The notes under the pieces were generated by a model. That model had not been told where the DNA came from, ran no database searches, and saw only the letters and a program-made list of their open reading frames with translations. DNA of 64,000 nt from Gammaproteobacteria bacterium (GTDB lineage: Bacteria; Gemmatimonadota; Gemmatimonadetes; Longimicrobiales; Gaopeijiaceae), in NCBI GenBank assembly GCA_028821195.1, contig JAPPHB010000132.1:99508-163507 (forward strand). The letters run 5' to 3'. This document shows positions 37,020 through 45,523 of the stretch, in pieces (position 1 is the stretch's first letter; each line of letters begins with the position of its first letter). Position numbers and translations under genes: made by a program.

Positions 37020-37051
37020 GGCCGGCCGAGATTCGGTTATATTTTGAAAAC
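37014..37051. promoter_or_regulatory. AT-rich promoter island between mce and trxA
   Basis: In a GC-rich surrounding, 37037-37050 reads TTATATTTTGAAAA. On the + strand TATATT (37038-37043) could be a -10 for trxA, with a poor -35 (TTCCAT, 37014-37019; 18-base spacing) inside the mce start. On the - strand TATAAC or CAAAAT in the same island could serve mce. Divergent promoters here are likely; individual boxes are uncertain. Confidence 0.4.
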
Positions 37052-37134
37052 CAGGGAAGCAGGGAAGGGCGGCGTAGCGCTTCCGCTTCCATCGTACGAA
37101 CGACCCGGGACCGGGATCAAGGAGATCAGCCAGA

Positions 37135-37464
37135 ATGAGCGATCGAGTTCTGACGGTTACGGACGAGAGCTTCGCCGACGACATAGAGAACAGCCAGGGA
37201 CTGGCAATGGTGGACTTCTGGGCGACCTGGTGCGGCCCCTGCCGCATCGTCTCGCCCATCGTCGACCAGCTCGCAGACGAGTATGGCGACCGTGGGGTGA
37301 CGGTGGGGAAGGTGGACGTGGACACCAACCCCGGCACCTCGGCGCGCTTCGGGGTGCGCTCGATCCCGAGTATTCTCTTCTTCAAGGACGGGAGGCACGT
37401 CGACACCGTTGTCGGCGCCGTTCCGAGGGCCCATCTCGAGGAGAAGATCGAGGCGCACCTGTAG
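37135..37464 (+). CDS. trxA: Thioredoxin
   Basis: 109 residues, a classical cytoplasmic thioredoxin with no signal peptide. Active site WCGPC (Cys33 and Cys36), VDFWATWCGPC context, the buried Asp27, and the cis-proline in VRSIPSILFF are all present. It reduces protein disulfides using thioredoxin reductase. GGAGAT lies 8 bases before the ATG. rsmI follows 22 bases later. Confidence 0.97.
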   Translation: MSDRVLTVTDESFADDIENSQGLAMVDFWATWCGPCRIVSPIVDQLADEYGDRGVTVGKVDVDTNPGTSARFGVRSIPSILFFKDGRHVDTVVGAVPRAHLEEKIEAHL

Positions 37465-37486
37465 GTCCGCGATACGCGAGCGGGGG

Positions 37487-38332
37487 GTGGCGACCCTCTA
37501 CCTCGTCAGCACCCCGATCGGCAATCTCTCCGACCTTTCGGGGCGCGCCGCCCGGGTGCTGGGCGAGGTAGAGAGGATCTTCGCGGAAGACACGCGCAGG
37601 ACCGGACGGCTGTTGCAACATCTTGGCGTCGACACGCGCCTCACCTCCCTGCATCAGCACAACGAGGCGGCGCGCGCGGGGCGGGTCCTCGAGTGCCTGG
37701 AGTCGGGACATGACGCCGCGGTGGTGAGCGATGCCGGAACCCCGCTGGTCTCCGACCCGGGCGCGCGCGTCGTGGACGCCGCGCTGGAAGCCGGGCACGA
37801 CGTGGTTCCAGTGCCGGGTCCGTCCGCGGTTCTGGCAGCGCTGGCGGGGTCGGGGCTTCCGGCCGACCGTTTCGCCTTCCTGGGGTTTGCGGCCCGCAAG
37901 GGACCCGAACGGCGCGCTCTGCTGCAGCGGGTCGCCCATTCGCAGGAAACCACCGTGCTCTTCGAAGCCCCCGGCCGGCTGCGCCGCCTGCTGATCGATC
38001 TGGAGCATGCGTGCGGCTCCGGCCGCCGGGTGGCGGTGGCGCGGGAAATGACCAAATTGCACGAGGAGTTCGTGCGAGGGACCCTGGCCGAGGCGCGGGC
38101 TCATTTCGGAGCGCGCACGCCCCGGGGAGAGCTGACGCTGGTGGTCGACCGCTCTACGGAAGGCGAACCCGACGAATCCGCAGTTCGGGAAGGGGCCGCG
38201 GAACTGCTGGCCGGGGGCACGCGGCCGAGTGAAGCCGTCCGGGAGTTGACGGCCCGGTTCGGGGTATCTCGCAACCGCGCCTACCGGATCGTACATTCAA
38301 CTGTTGTGTCGGACGGACCGGAGACGGGGTAG
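37487..38332 (+). CDS. rsmI: 16S rRNA (cytidine(1402)-2'-O)-methyltransferase RsmI
   Basis: 281 residues from the GTG at 37487. SAM-dependent tetrapyrrole-methylase-fold enzyme with the diagnostic start ATLYLVSTPIGNLSDLSGRA, AEDTRRTGRLLQ, VSDAGTPLVSDPGARVV and the PGPSAVLAALAGSGLP loop. It methylates the ribose of C1402 in 16S rRNA. The C-terminus carries the usual small helical region (VREGAAELLAGG and onward). The frame is open upstream, but that stretch overlaps trxA. Confidence 0.95.
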   Translation: MATLYLVSTPIGNLSDLSGRAARVLGEVERIFAEDTRRTGRLLQHLGVDTRLTSLHQHNEAARAGRVLECLESGHDAAVVSDAGTPLVSDPGARVVDAALEAGHDVVPVPGPSAVLAALAGSGLPADRFAFLGFAARKGPERRALLQRVAHSQETTVLFEAPGRLRRLLIDLEHACGSGRRVAVAREMTKLHEEFVRGTLAEARAHFGARTPRGELTLVVDRSTEGEPDESAVREGAAELLAGGTRPSEAVRELTARFGVSRNRAYRIVHSTVVSDGPETG

Positions 38333-38382
38333 ACACGCGCCGCACGGCAGGCGCGCTCAAGGCGGGAGTGGTTCAGGAATCG

Positions 38383-39045
38383 ATGCTGAAGATTGTTCTC
38401 GCGATCCTCGCGGCCGTGCTTGCGGCCACTCCGCCCGCCGAACCGACGCTCACCATCGCGCGCCTCCAGTACGACGGAGGAGGGGACTGGTATGCGAACC
38501 CGTCCTCGCTGGCCAATCTGCTGGAGCGAATCGCGGCCGACACCGGGTTGCCGGTCGCGGATCGTGAAGCCACCATCACCCTCCGGGATCCCGCGCTGCC
38601 CGACTACCCCTACGTCTACATGACCGGCCACGGAAACGTGAGTTTCGCGCTTGAAGAGCAGGGCGCGTTGCGCGACTACCTGTTGGGGGGGGGATTCCTG
38701 CACGTCGACGACAACTACGGTCTCGACGAATCCTTCCGCCGGGAGATCGCACGCGTGTTCCCCGGCCGCGAGCTCGTGGAGATCCCCCCCGATCATCCGG
38801 TCTTCGGCGCCTTTCATCTGTTCCCGGAAGGCCTGCCCAAGATCCACGAGCACGACGGAGGCCCGCCCCAGGCCTTCGGCCTCTTCGAGCGCGGCCGGCT
38901 GATGCTGTTCTACAGCTACGAAAGCGATCTGGGAGACGGCTGGGAGGATCCCGAGGTGCACGAAGATCCCCCCGAGACCCGCGAGCAGGCATTGCGCATG
39001 GGCGTGAACCTGTTCGTCTACGCCATCACCCGGGGGGCATCGTGA
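38383..39045 (+). CDS. DUF4159 family exported protein
   Basis: 220 residues from the ATG at 38383 (a GTG at 38368 is possible). A short signal peptide (MLKIVLAILAAVLAATPPA) precedes the single DUF4159 domain: YDGGGDWYANPSSLANLL, YVYMTGHGNVSF, GGFLHVDDNYGLD, LPKIHEHDGGPP and YSYESDLGDGWEDPEVH are the family signatures. DUF4159 is regarded as a distant class I glutamine-amidotransferase-like fold; no enzymatic activity is established. It overlaps the DUF4175 gene by four bases and belongs to a four-gene envelope cluster. Confidence 0.88.
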   Translation: MLKIVLAILAAVLAATPPAEPTLTIARLQYDGGGDWYANPSSLANLLERIAADTGLPVADREATITLRDPALPDYPYVYMTGHGNVSFALEEQGALRDYLLGGGFLHVDDNYGLDESFRREIARVFPGRELVEIPPDHPVFGAFHLFPEGLPKIHEHDGGPPQAFGLFERGRLMLFYSYESDLGDGWEDPEVHEDPPETREQALRMGVNLFVYAITRGAS

Positions 39046-42000
39046 GCCCGGCGGCCCGCCCGAGCGTCCGCAGCGCGTTCGAGGCCGTGCGCGGTCACGT
39101 CGGAACCCGCTTCGGGATGGCGGGGGTGCTGTGGGCGACCGTTCCCGTGGCCGTCATCCTGATGCTCGCCTGGTGGCTGGGGGGTGCGGCGGGGTGGCGT
39201 CAGGGAAGCGCGGCGCCGCTGATCCTGGACGGGCTCGCGGTCGCCGCGGTCGCCACCCTGGTCGTTTTGCTGCTCCGGCTCCGGCGCCGCTGGCTCGACG
39301 AAGCCAGGGTCGCCGCAACCATGGAGGAGGCGGCCGGTCTGGCCCGCGGCGTGGTGCGTGGCTCGCTCGAACTCTCCCGTTCGGTCCCGCCCGGCGTATC
39401 GGCCGCGCTGGCACGCCGTGCCGAAGCGCGGGTTGCGGGGCGCCTTACGTCCCCCACGTCCGTGCTGGCCGGATCGCTCCACCGGCGCAGCGGTCGCTGG
39501 ATGCGCCTCGGGGCGGGGGCGCTGGTGGTGGCCAGCGTACCCGTGATCTCCGCGTGGGTCGCGTCGCCGGAGCGGTCGCGGCGCGCGTGGTCGGGGCTCG
39601 CGACTCCCTTCGGGGTGATGGCGAGCCCGCGCTATGCCCCTCTGGTGGTCCGGCCGGGGCACATCGAGGTCGCCCGGGGGTCGGACGTCGCCATCGAGGT
39701 CGAAACGATGGGACGCCTCGAGGTTACGCTGCACTCCCGCGCGCCCGGAGACGTACCGCGCGCCGACACGCGCCGGATGCCTGACAGCGTCGCAACGTTC
39801 CGGTTCAACGCCGTGGAAACCGCCTTCGAGTACTGGGCGTCGGCGCCTGACGGGAGCATGAGCGAGCGCTACCGGGTCACGCCGGTGGACCCGCTGTTCG
39901 TGGCGGATCTGACCCTGCAGCTCACCTTCCCTCCCCACACCGGCCGGTATGCAGAGGAGTATCGGGGATCCGCGCCCGGGTTGAGCGTTCCGGTGGGCAC
40001 CCGCGTCCGCGTGGAGGGACGCGCCAGCCGGGAACTTCAAGTGGCCAGCCTCGCGGTCGAGGAGCCGGGCGGGCCGGCTGTCGCCCTCCAGGTCGACGGC
40101 CCCCGTTTCCATACCGACTGGACACCGCGTGTCGGCGGCGTATACCACTGGAATCTGGTCGATGCGCGCGGCGGCGGTCCGGAGATCCCGCCCGTTCCGC
40201 TCGACATCACCCTGGTGCGCGACTCCGTGCCCGCCGTCGCCATCGTGTTTCCCGGCCGCGACACCGTTCTGCCTCTCTCGATGGAGCAGCCGCTGGTCGT
40301 TCAGGCTCAGGACGACTACGGACTCGCTTCCGTGGAGCTGGTGGCGTACCGGGTGCGGTCTCTGGGGGCACCCGAGGATCCGGTCGTGCGCAGGATGGGC
40401 ATGGCCGGCACCAGGAGTGCCCTCGTGCGCCCGCTCCTGGACGTTTCCGACTGGGGACTGCTCGCCGGCGACGTGATCCGCTACCGCGCGCGCGTGGTCG
40501 ACAACGCGCCGGCGCCGCAGATCGGCGAAAGCCCGGAATACGTGTTGCGCATGCCGGAGGCCTCCGAGCTGCGCTGGCAGGCCCAGCAGATGCTCGAGGA
40601 CGCGGCGGCCGAGGTCGAATCGCTGGCTGAACAGGCGGGAGAAGCGGCCGAGGAGACCCGCGAGCTGGAGCGGCGCAACCAGGCGGAGCTCGCCGAGGAG
40701 CGCCGGGACCCTGGAACGCGGGGAGAGGAAGAGCTGAGCTTTGAGGAGCAGGAGGAGCTGCGGCAGGCGCTGGAGGCCCAGGAGGAACTGGCTGCCGAAG
40801 TGGATTCACTGAGGCAGGAGCTGGAGGAGGTTGCCGAATCCATGCGCCAGGCGGGTCTTCCGGATCCCGAGTTCAGTGAGGAGATGGAGGAGCTTCAGCG
40901 TCTTCTCGAGGAGATGATGCCGGAGGAGCTGCGCGAACGCATGGAAGACATGGCGCGCAACCTGGAGGAGATGGACGAAGCCGCTTCCCTGGAAGCGCTG
41001 GAACGGCTCGCGCAGGACCAGGAGGAAATGCGCCAGCGTCTGGAGGAATCCATCGAGCGCTTCCGCCGCGCCGCAACGGAACAGGAACTGCGCGCCGCCG
41101 AGGAAGAGGCCGCGGAGTTGGCGCGCAGGGAGGATGCGCTCGCCGACGCGATGGAGGAGGGGGACACCCTCGACCTGCGAGCGCGCCAGCAGGCCGACCT
41201 GGAGCAGCAGACCGAAGCGCTCCTGGAGCGCATGGAAGAGGCGCGCGAGCACCTCGACGAGCTGGGAGAGCAGCAGGCCGGAGACCGCGCCGAGACCGCG
41301 GGCGAGCGTACCGACGAAGCGCGCCGCGACATGGCCGAAGCTCGCGAGCAGGCGGAGGCGGGCGAAGCACAGTCGGCCGCGCAGGAGGCCAGGGAGGCGG
41401 CCGAGGCACTCAGGGAAGCACAGGAGGCGCTGGCGGAGGCGCGCGCCGAGATGACTGAATCCATGGATGCCGCCGCCCGCGAGGCGCTCCGGCAGACGGC
41501 GGAGGATGCGCTCTCCCTCGCGCGCCAGCAGGCCGCGTTACGCGAGCAGATGCGGCGCGCGAATACGGAGCAGCAGGCGGCCATGCGGGCCGATGAGGCG
41601 TCGCTTCTGCGTGGCGTGCGCAACATGGCCGAGAACCTGAGCGCCGGATCGCGCGCTTCCGGCCAGGTCGACCGCGCGGTCAGCACTGCCATCGGCGAAG
41701 CCATGGAGGCCATTACCGAGACGCTGGAGGCGCTCGACAGCCGGCGCGGGTCGACGCCGTCTCCGACCGCGACCGCCGAGGCGGCAGTCCGCGCGCTCAA
41801 CCAGGTTGCGCTCCAGGCCATCGCGGGTGCCGGGCAGTCAGGGCAGGATGCGGCCTCGGGCGGAGCCGGAGAGATGCAGGAGATGCTCGAGGCGATCGCC
41901 CAGCGACAGGGCGATCTGATCCTGCAGACCGAGGAACTCATGCCGATGCAGCTGGGCGAGCAGGCGCTCGCCAGGCAGATGCAGCAGCTCTCACAGGGTC

Positions 42001-42422
42001 AGGAGGCGGTTGCCGGCGAGCTCGGTGATCTGGCGCAGCAGCCGAACTCCGAAGAGCAGGCGCTCGGGGATCTTGATGAGCTTGCGCAGGAAGCGGCCGC
42101 CCTGGCCGAGGAACTCGCGATGGAACGCCTGCGCGCGGAAACCATCGAACGCCAGGAGCAACTCTTCCAGCGCTTGCTGGACGCCGGGCGAAGCCTGGAG
42201 CGGGACGAGGAGTCGGAGGAGCGGGAATCCGAGGTTCCCGGAGAATTCGAGCGAAACGTCGTAGGGCCTCTTTCGGAAGAGGACCTGAACGCGCTCCGGT
42301 TCGAGCTTCCCCCGGCGGATGTGCTGGGTCGCCTCCCTCCGGCACAGAGGCGCCTGGTGATCGAGTACTTCGAGCGCCTCAACCAGGCTGCCACCACCCT
42401 GCCCCCGGGAGGCGGGTCGTGA
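39042..42422 (+). CDS. DUF4175 family membrane protein with very long coiled coil
   Basis: 1126 residues, GTG start. Two N-terminal membrane helices (about 26-46 and 62-84) and a third hydrophobic segment near 150-170, then a periplasmic beta-rich region (about 180-500). From about residue 510 to 900 the sequence is a Glu/Ala/Gln/Arg-rich coiled coil (EEMEELQRLLEEMMPEELRE is a sample), followed by an Ala/Gln-rich segment and a short folded end. This layout is that of DUF4175 proteins of Bacteroidota and relatives, function unknown. It overlaps DUF4159 and the TPR gene by four bases each. Confidence 0.85.
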   Translation: MSPAARPSVRSAFEAVRGHVGTRFGMAGVLWATVPVAVILMLAWWLGGAAGWRQGSAAPLILDGLAVAAVATLVVLLLRLRRRWLDEARVAATMEEAAGLARGVVRGSLELSRSVPPGVSAALARRAEARVAGRLTSPTSVLAGSLHRRSGRWMRLGAGALVVASVPVISAWVASPERSRRAWSGLATPFGVMASPRYAPLVVRPGHIEVARGSDVAIEVETMGRLEVTLHSRAPGDVPRADTRRMPDSVATFRFNAVETAFEYWASAPDGSMSERYRVTPVDPLFVADLTLQLTFPPHTGRYAEEYRGSAPGLSVPVGTRVRVEGRASRELQVASLAVEEPGGPAVALQVDGPRFHTDWTPRVGGVYHWNLVDARGGGPEIPPVPLDITLVRDSVPAVAIVFPGRDTVLPLSMEQPLVVQAQDDYGLASVELVAYRVRSLGAPEDPVVRRMGMAGTRSALVRPLLDVSDWGLLAGDVIRYRARVVDNAPAPQIGESPEYVLRMPEASELRWQAQQMLEDAAAEVESLAEQAGEAAEETRELERRNQAELAEERRDPGTRGEEELSFEEQEELRQALEAQEELAAEVDSLRQELEEVAESMRQAGLPDPEFSEEMEELQRLLEEMMPEELRERMEDMARNLEEMDEAASLEALERLAQDQEEMRQRLEESIERFRRAATEQELRAAEEEAAELARREDALADAMEEGDTLDLRARQQADLEQQTEALLERMEEAREHLDELGEQQAGDRAETAGERTDEARRDMAEAREQAEAGEAQSAAQEAREAAEALREAQEALAEARAEMTESMDAAAREALRQTAEDALSLARQQAALREQMRRANTEQQAAMRADEASLLRGVRNMAENLSAGSRASGQVDRAVSTAIGEAMEAITETLEALDSRRGSTPSPTATAEAAVRALNQVALQAIAGAGQSGQDAASGGAGEMQEMLEAIAQRQGDLILQTEELMPMQLGEQALARQMQQLSQGQEAVAGELGDLAQQPNSEEQALGDLDELAQEAAALAEELAMERLRAETIERQEQLFQRLLDAGRSLERDEESEERESEVPGEFERNVVGPLSEEDLNALRFELPPADVLGRLPPAQRRLVIEYFERLNQAATTLPPGGGS

Positions 42423-44203
42423 ACGACGGCACCCGGCGAACGCTGTCGGCATTTCCCTGGCTCGTGATCGGCATTGCGCTTGCGCTCGCACCTGCCACAG
42501 CGGACGGCCAGTTGTCCTCGAGCCAGGAATCCCGGCTGCTGCGCGAGGCTGCGCGCGCCGAGTCGGCGGGAGACTACGCCGCCTCGGTCGAGATCCTCAC
42601 CTCGCTGTTGGCGGAGCGGCCTGCTTCCTCGGGAGCCATCTTCGCCCTGGAGCGCGTGCTGCGGGCACAGGGCCGGGTGTCGCAGGTTCTGGATCCCATC
42701 GACGCGTTCCTGGCGGTCGACCCCGTGTCGACCGGTCCCCGCTACCTCAAGCTGAGGATCCTCCTGGAGGTCGATTCCCTGGCCGAACTGCGTTCCTCGG
42801 CGCAGTCCTGGATCGCGCAGAACCCGGCTTTGCCGGATTCCTATCGCGAAGTCGCGCGAGTGTACGAACGGGCGTTCGGGGGCGAGGAAGCCCTGTCCGT
42901 GCTTCGGCGGGGACAGAGCCGCGCGGGTGGTGGAGTCCTCGCGGTCGAAGCCGGAGATGTCCTGCTTCGCCTCGATCGTCCCCTGGAGGCCCTGATGGAG
43001 TGGGCGCGCGCCCTCGACGGCCCGGATGCCCAGGCGCCCGGAGCCCTGCGGCGGATGGTGCGCACCGGCGGGGAGCATCCCGGGTTGGCACCCGCGGTGG
43101 TTCGCGAGCTGGCGGCGGAAGGTGCGTCCGAAACCCGCAGGCGGGCGGCAATCGAGATCGCGCTCGAGGCTCGTCTGCAGCCGGAGGCGCTGAGTCTTGC
43201 GGAGGAGGTTGCGGGAGATCTTCCGGAGCGTGAGCGCGAGGGCTTCCTCAACGCAATGCTGCGGCTCGCCGAGGAAAAGGACGCCGATCAGCTTGCGCTG
43301 TGGACGCTGCAGCAGTTGCGCCGGGAGACTCCGAGGGGTTCACGAGCGCGCACGCTGGATCGACAGATCGCGGTCACCTCGCTCGTTACCGGCGATACCG
43401 TGCGCGCGCTGGAGGCCAGGGAGCGGTATGCCCGCGGACTGCCCGAGCGCTCGCCGGAGCGGCGACGAGCTCTCGCCGAGATGATTCGACTGGAGACGGC
43501 GACCGGCGCTCCCCTCGCGCTGCTCGACCGCTTCGCGGCCTTCCGCGAGGAGTTTCCGAACGCACCCGAAGCCGATCCGCTGGCGGTGGCGCTTTCGGCA
43601 CGCTTCCGCGAGAACGGCGACCTGGAAACCGCGGCGTTCGTGCTGGAAGGGGTTCAGGGTCCGCTGAGCGCCCAGGAGCGTGCGTGGCTGGCGCTCGAAG
43701 CAGGCAACCGGGAGAGCGCCCGGATCAACCTGATGCTCGCCGCGGGGGGACTGCCCGCGACCGAGGCTACGGCGATCGTGCAGCTGATCGGTATCCTGGA
43801 CCGGGTGGGCGAGCAGGCGGCCGCGCTGGCGGGCAGGGTGGCCATCGCGCGCCACAGGGAGGGCGCCGACGCGGCGTTCTCGCTGGTGAACGATGCGGTG
43901 CACGCCCTGCCGCCGGACGACCAGCCGCCCCTCCTCGCCATGGCCGCCCGCATCGCCGACGAAATCGACCAGCAGAGCGAGGCGGCGCGCCTGCGCGAAT
44001 CTCTGGCCGCCACCTTTCCGGAGTCGAGCGAGGCGCCGGAAGCCATCCTGCAGCTGGCCCGCTACCGGGCAACCACCCCCACCGGCGTGCCGGCCGCCAT
44101 CGAGCTGCTCGAGGAACTCATTCTGGCCCGCCCCAACAGCGCGGTCGTGCCGGTGGCCCGCCGCGAACTGGAACGCCTGAGGGCGTCAGGAGGTGCATCG
44201 TGA
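42419..44203 (+). CDS. Exported TPR-repeat protein
   Basis: 594 residues with a GTG start overlapping the DUF4175 stop. An N-terminal signal peptide (SAFPWLVIGIALALAPATADG) is followed by almost entirely alpha-helical sequence with degenerate tetratricopeptide repeats: AARAESAGDYAASVEILTSL, the AIFALERVLRAQGR unit, and further units to the end (PAAIELLEELILARPNS). Probably a periplasmic scaffold. Coupled on both sides to the cluster genes, so it likely works with the DUF4175 protein and the secreted protein that follows. Confidence 0.8.
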   Translation: MNDGTRRTLSAFPWLVIGIALALAPATADGQLSSSQESRLLREAARAESAGDYAASVEILTSLLAERPASSGAIFALERVLRAQGRVSQVLDPIDAFLAVDPVSTGPRYLKLRILLEVDSLAELRSSAQSWIAQNPALPDSYREVARVYERAFGGEEALSVLRRGQSRAGGGVLAVEAGDVLLRLDRPLEALMEWARALDGPDAQAPGALRRMVRTGGEHPGLAPAVVRELAAEGASETRRRAAIEIALEARLQPEALSLAEEVAGDLPEREREGFLNAMLRLAEEKDADQLALWTLQQLRRETPRGSRARTLDRQIAVTSLVTGDTVRALEARERYARGLPERSPERRRALAEMIRLETATGAPLALLDRFAAFREEFPNAPEADPLAVALSARFRENGDLETAAFVLEGVQGPLSAQERAWLALEAGNRESARINLMLAAGGLPATEATAIVQLIGILDRVGEQAAALAGRVAIARHREGADAAFSLVNDAVHALPPDDQPPLLAMAARIADEIDQQSEAARLRESLAATFPESSEAPEAILQLARYRATTPTGVPAAIELLEELILARPNSAVVPVARRELERLRASGGAS

Positions 44204-45483
44204 ACGATTCTTCCCGATCGAGAGCCGGGCGGTGCCTGGCCCGGACGACGCTGCTCGCGGCCCTGTTGCTGGCTCCGGCAGCCCTGCGGGCCCAGCATCT
44301 GCTGGTGCCGATGGACCAGGATCAGGACGATCACCTGAAGGCCTACGGCCTCACCTACTGGAGCCTCGAGCGGGGCGCGACCGCGGAGTGGCTGCTCAAC
44401 TACCGGGACGGCGCCTTCCTCTTGCCTGACAGGCAGGACGTTCGTCGGGAAGCGGCGTTTCGCGGTGTCAGCATCGAGCCGGTGAGCGCCGCCGACGTAG
44501 CCGCCATACGCGCGCTGATCGCGCGCTCCAACATGGAGTCGGTGATCCTCGAGAAGGCGCCCAGCGTTGCGATCTACACGCCCGCCAACACGACGCCCTG
44601 GGACGATGCCGTGACGATGGCGCTCGAATATGCGGGCATCACCTACGACAAGGTCTGGGATCCGGAGGTCCTGAACGGGGATCTGGAGAACTACGAATGG
44701 CTCCATCTCCACCACGAGGACTTCACGGGCCAGTATTCCAAGTTCTTCATCACGTACGCGGGAGCTCCCTGGCTGCAGGAGGAAGTGGCCCGAAACCAGG
44801 AGGTGGCGACCGCGTTCGGATATCCGCACGTGCCCGCGCTCAAGAAGGCGGTTGCGAGCGTGATTCTGGACTACGTCGAGGCAGGCGGCTTCCTCTTTGC
44901 CATGTGCTCGGCAACCGAGACCCTCGGCCTGGCCCTGGCGGCCCGGGATGCGGACATCGCGGCAGCGTTCGCCGACGGTACTCCGCCCGCCCTCGACGCC
45001 TCGGCACACATGCAGTGGGGCCGGGCGCTGGGATTTCAGAACGCCGAAGTGCAGCTCTCCCCGTCGGTCAACGCGTTCAGCGACATCGACGGCCATCAGG
45101 TCAATACGCCGTGGCGGGAAGAACTCGGCACGTTCTCGCTCTTCGAGTTCTCGGCCAAGCTGGATCCCGTGCCGTCGATGCTGACGCAGAGCCATGAGGA
45201 CGTGCTCTCCGACTTCTACGGGCTCACCACGTCCTTCCGCCTGGACCGCATCAAGCCGGGCGCCATCGTCCTGGCGCAGGAGGGCGGATGGGCCAAATAC
45301 CTCCACGGGAACCGGGGCGAGGGAACCTGGACCTTCTACGGCGGGCACGATCCGGAAGACCCCGAGCACCAGATCGGCGATCCCCCCACGGATCTCTCGC
45401 TGCACGCCAATTCGGGCGGCTATCGCCTGATCCTGAACAACGTCCTCTTCCCGGCGGCTCGCAAGAAGCAGCGCAAGACCTGA
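44200..45483 (+). CDS. Secreted protein of the family often labelled 'asparagine synthetase B'
   Basis: 427 residues from the GTG at 44200, with AGGAGGT 5 bases upstream; the longer open frame upstream mirrors the TPR gene. A signal peptide ends near residue 30. The sequence (LLVPMDQDQDDHLKAYGLTYWSL, WLHLHHEDFTGQYSKFF, GGFLFAMCSATETL, WTFYGGHDPEDPEHQIGDP) matches, from memory, a family in Bacteroidota that databases call asparagine synthetase B, although no AsnB synthetase or Ntn-hydrolase motif exists. Cys236 in GGFLFAMCSA sits like a glutamine-amidotransferase nucleophile elbow. True function unknown. Confidence 0.82.
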   Translation: MNDSSRSRAGRCLARTTLLAALLLAPAALRAQHLLVPMDQDQDDHLKAYGLTYWSLERGATAEWLLNYRDGAFLLPDRQDVRREAAFRGVSIEPVSAADVAAIRALIARSNMESVILEKAPSVAIYTPANTTPWDDAVTMALEYAGITYDKVWDPEVLNGDLENYEWLHLHHEDFTGQYSKFFITYAGAPWLQEEVARNQEVATAFGYPHVPALKKAVASVILDYVEAGGFLFAMCSATETLGLALAARDADIAAAFADGTPPALDASAHMQWGRALGFQNAEVQLSPSVNAFSDIDGHQVNTPWREELGTFSLFEFSAKLDPVPSMLTQSHEDVLSDFYGLTTSFRLDRIKPGAIVLAQEGGWAKYLHGNRGEGTWTFYGGHDPEDPEHQIGDPPTDLSLHANSGGYRLILNNVLFPAARKKQRKT

Positions 45484-45508
45484 CGCCGACGGCAGGGAAG
45501 ATCATACT
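45480..45508 (+). promoter_or_regulatory. Candidate promoter of the JAB-DinG gene
   Basis: CTGACG (45480-45485) and CATACT (45503-45508) are 17 bases apart, each matching four of six consensus positions. The -10 ends 15 bases before the GTG start at 45524. No Shine-Dalgarno sequence is obvious. This is the only non-overlapping junction in the neighbourhood, which makes a promoter plausible. Confidence 0.3.
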
Positions 45509-45523
45509 CCGGACCTCCGCCCC

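Noticed and set aside
44200..45483. Asparagine synthetase (AsnB) annotation
   Set aside because: No AsnB domains or motifs; the label comes from database inheritance in this family.
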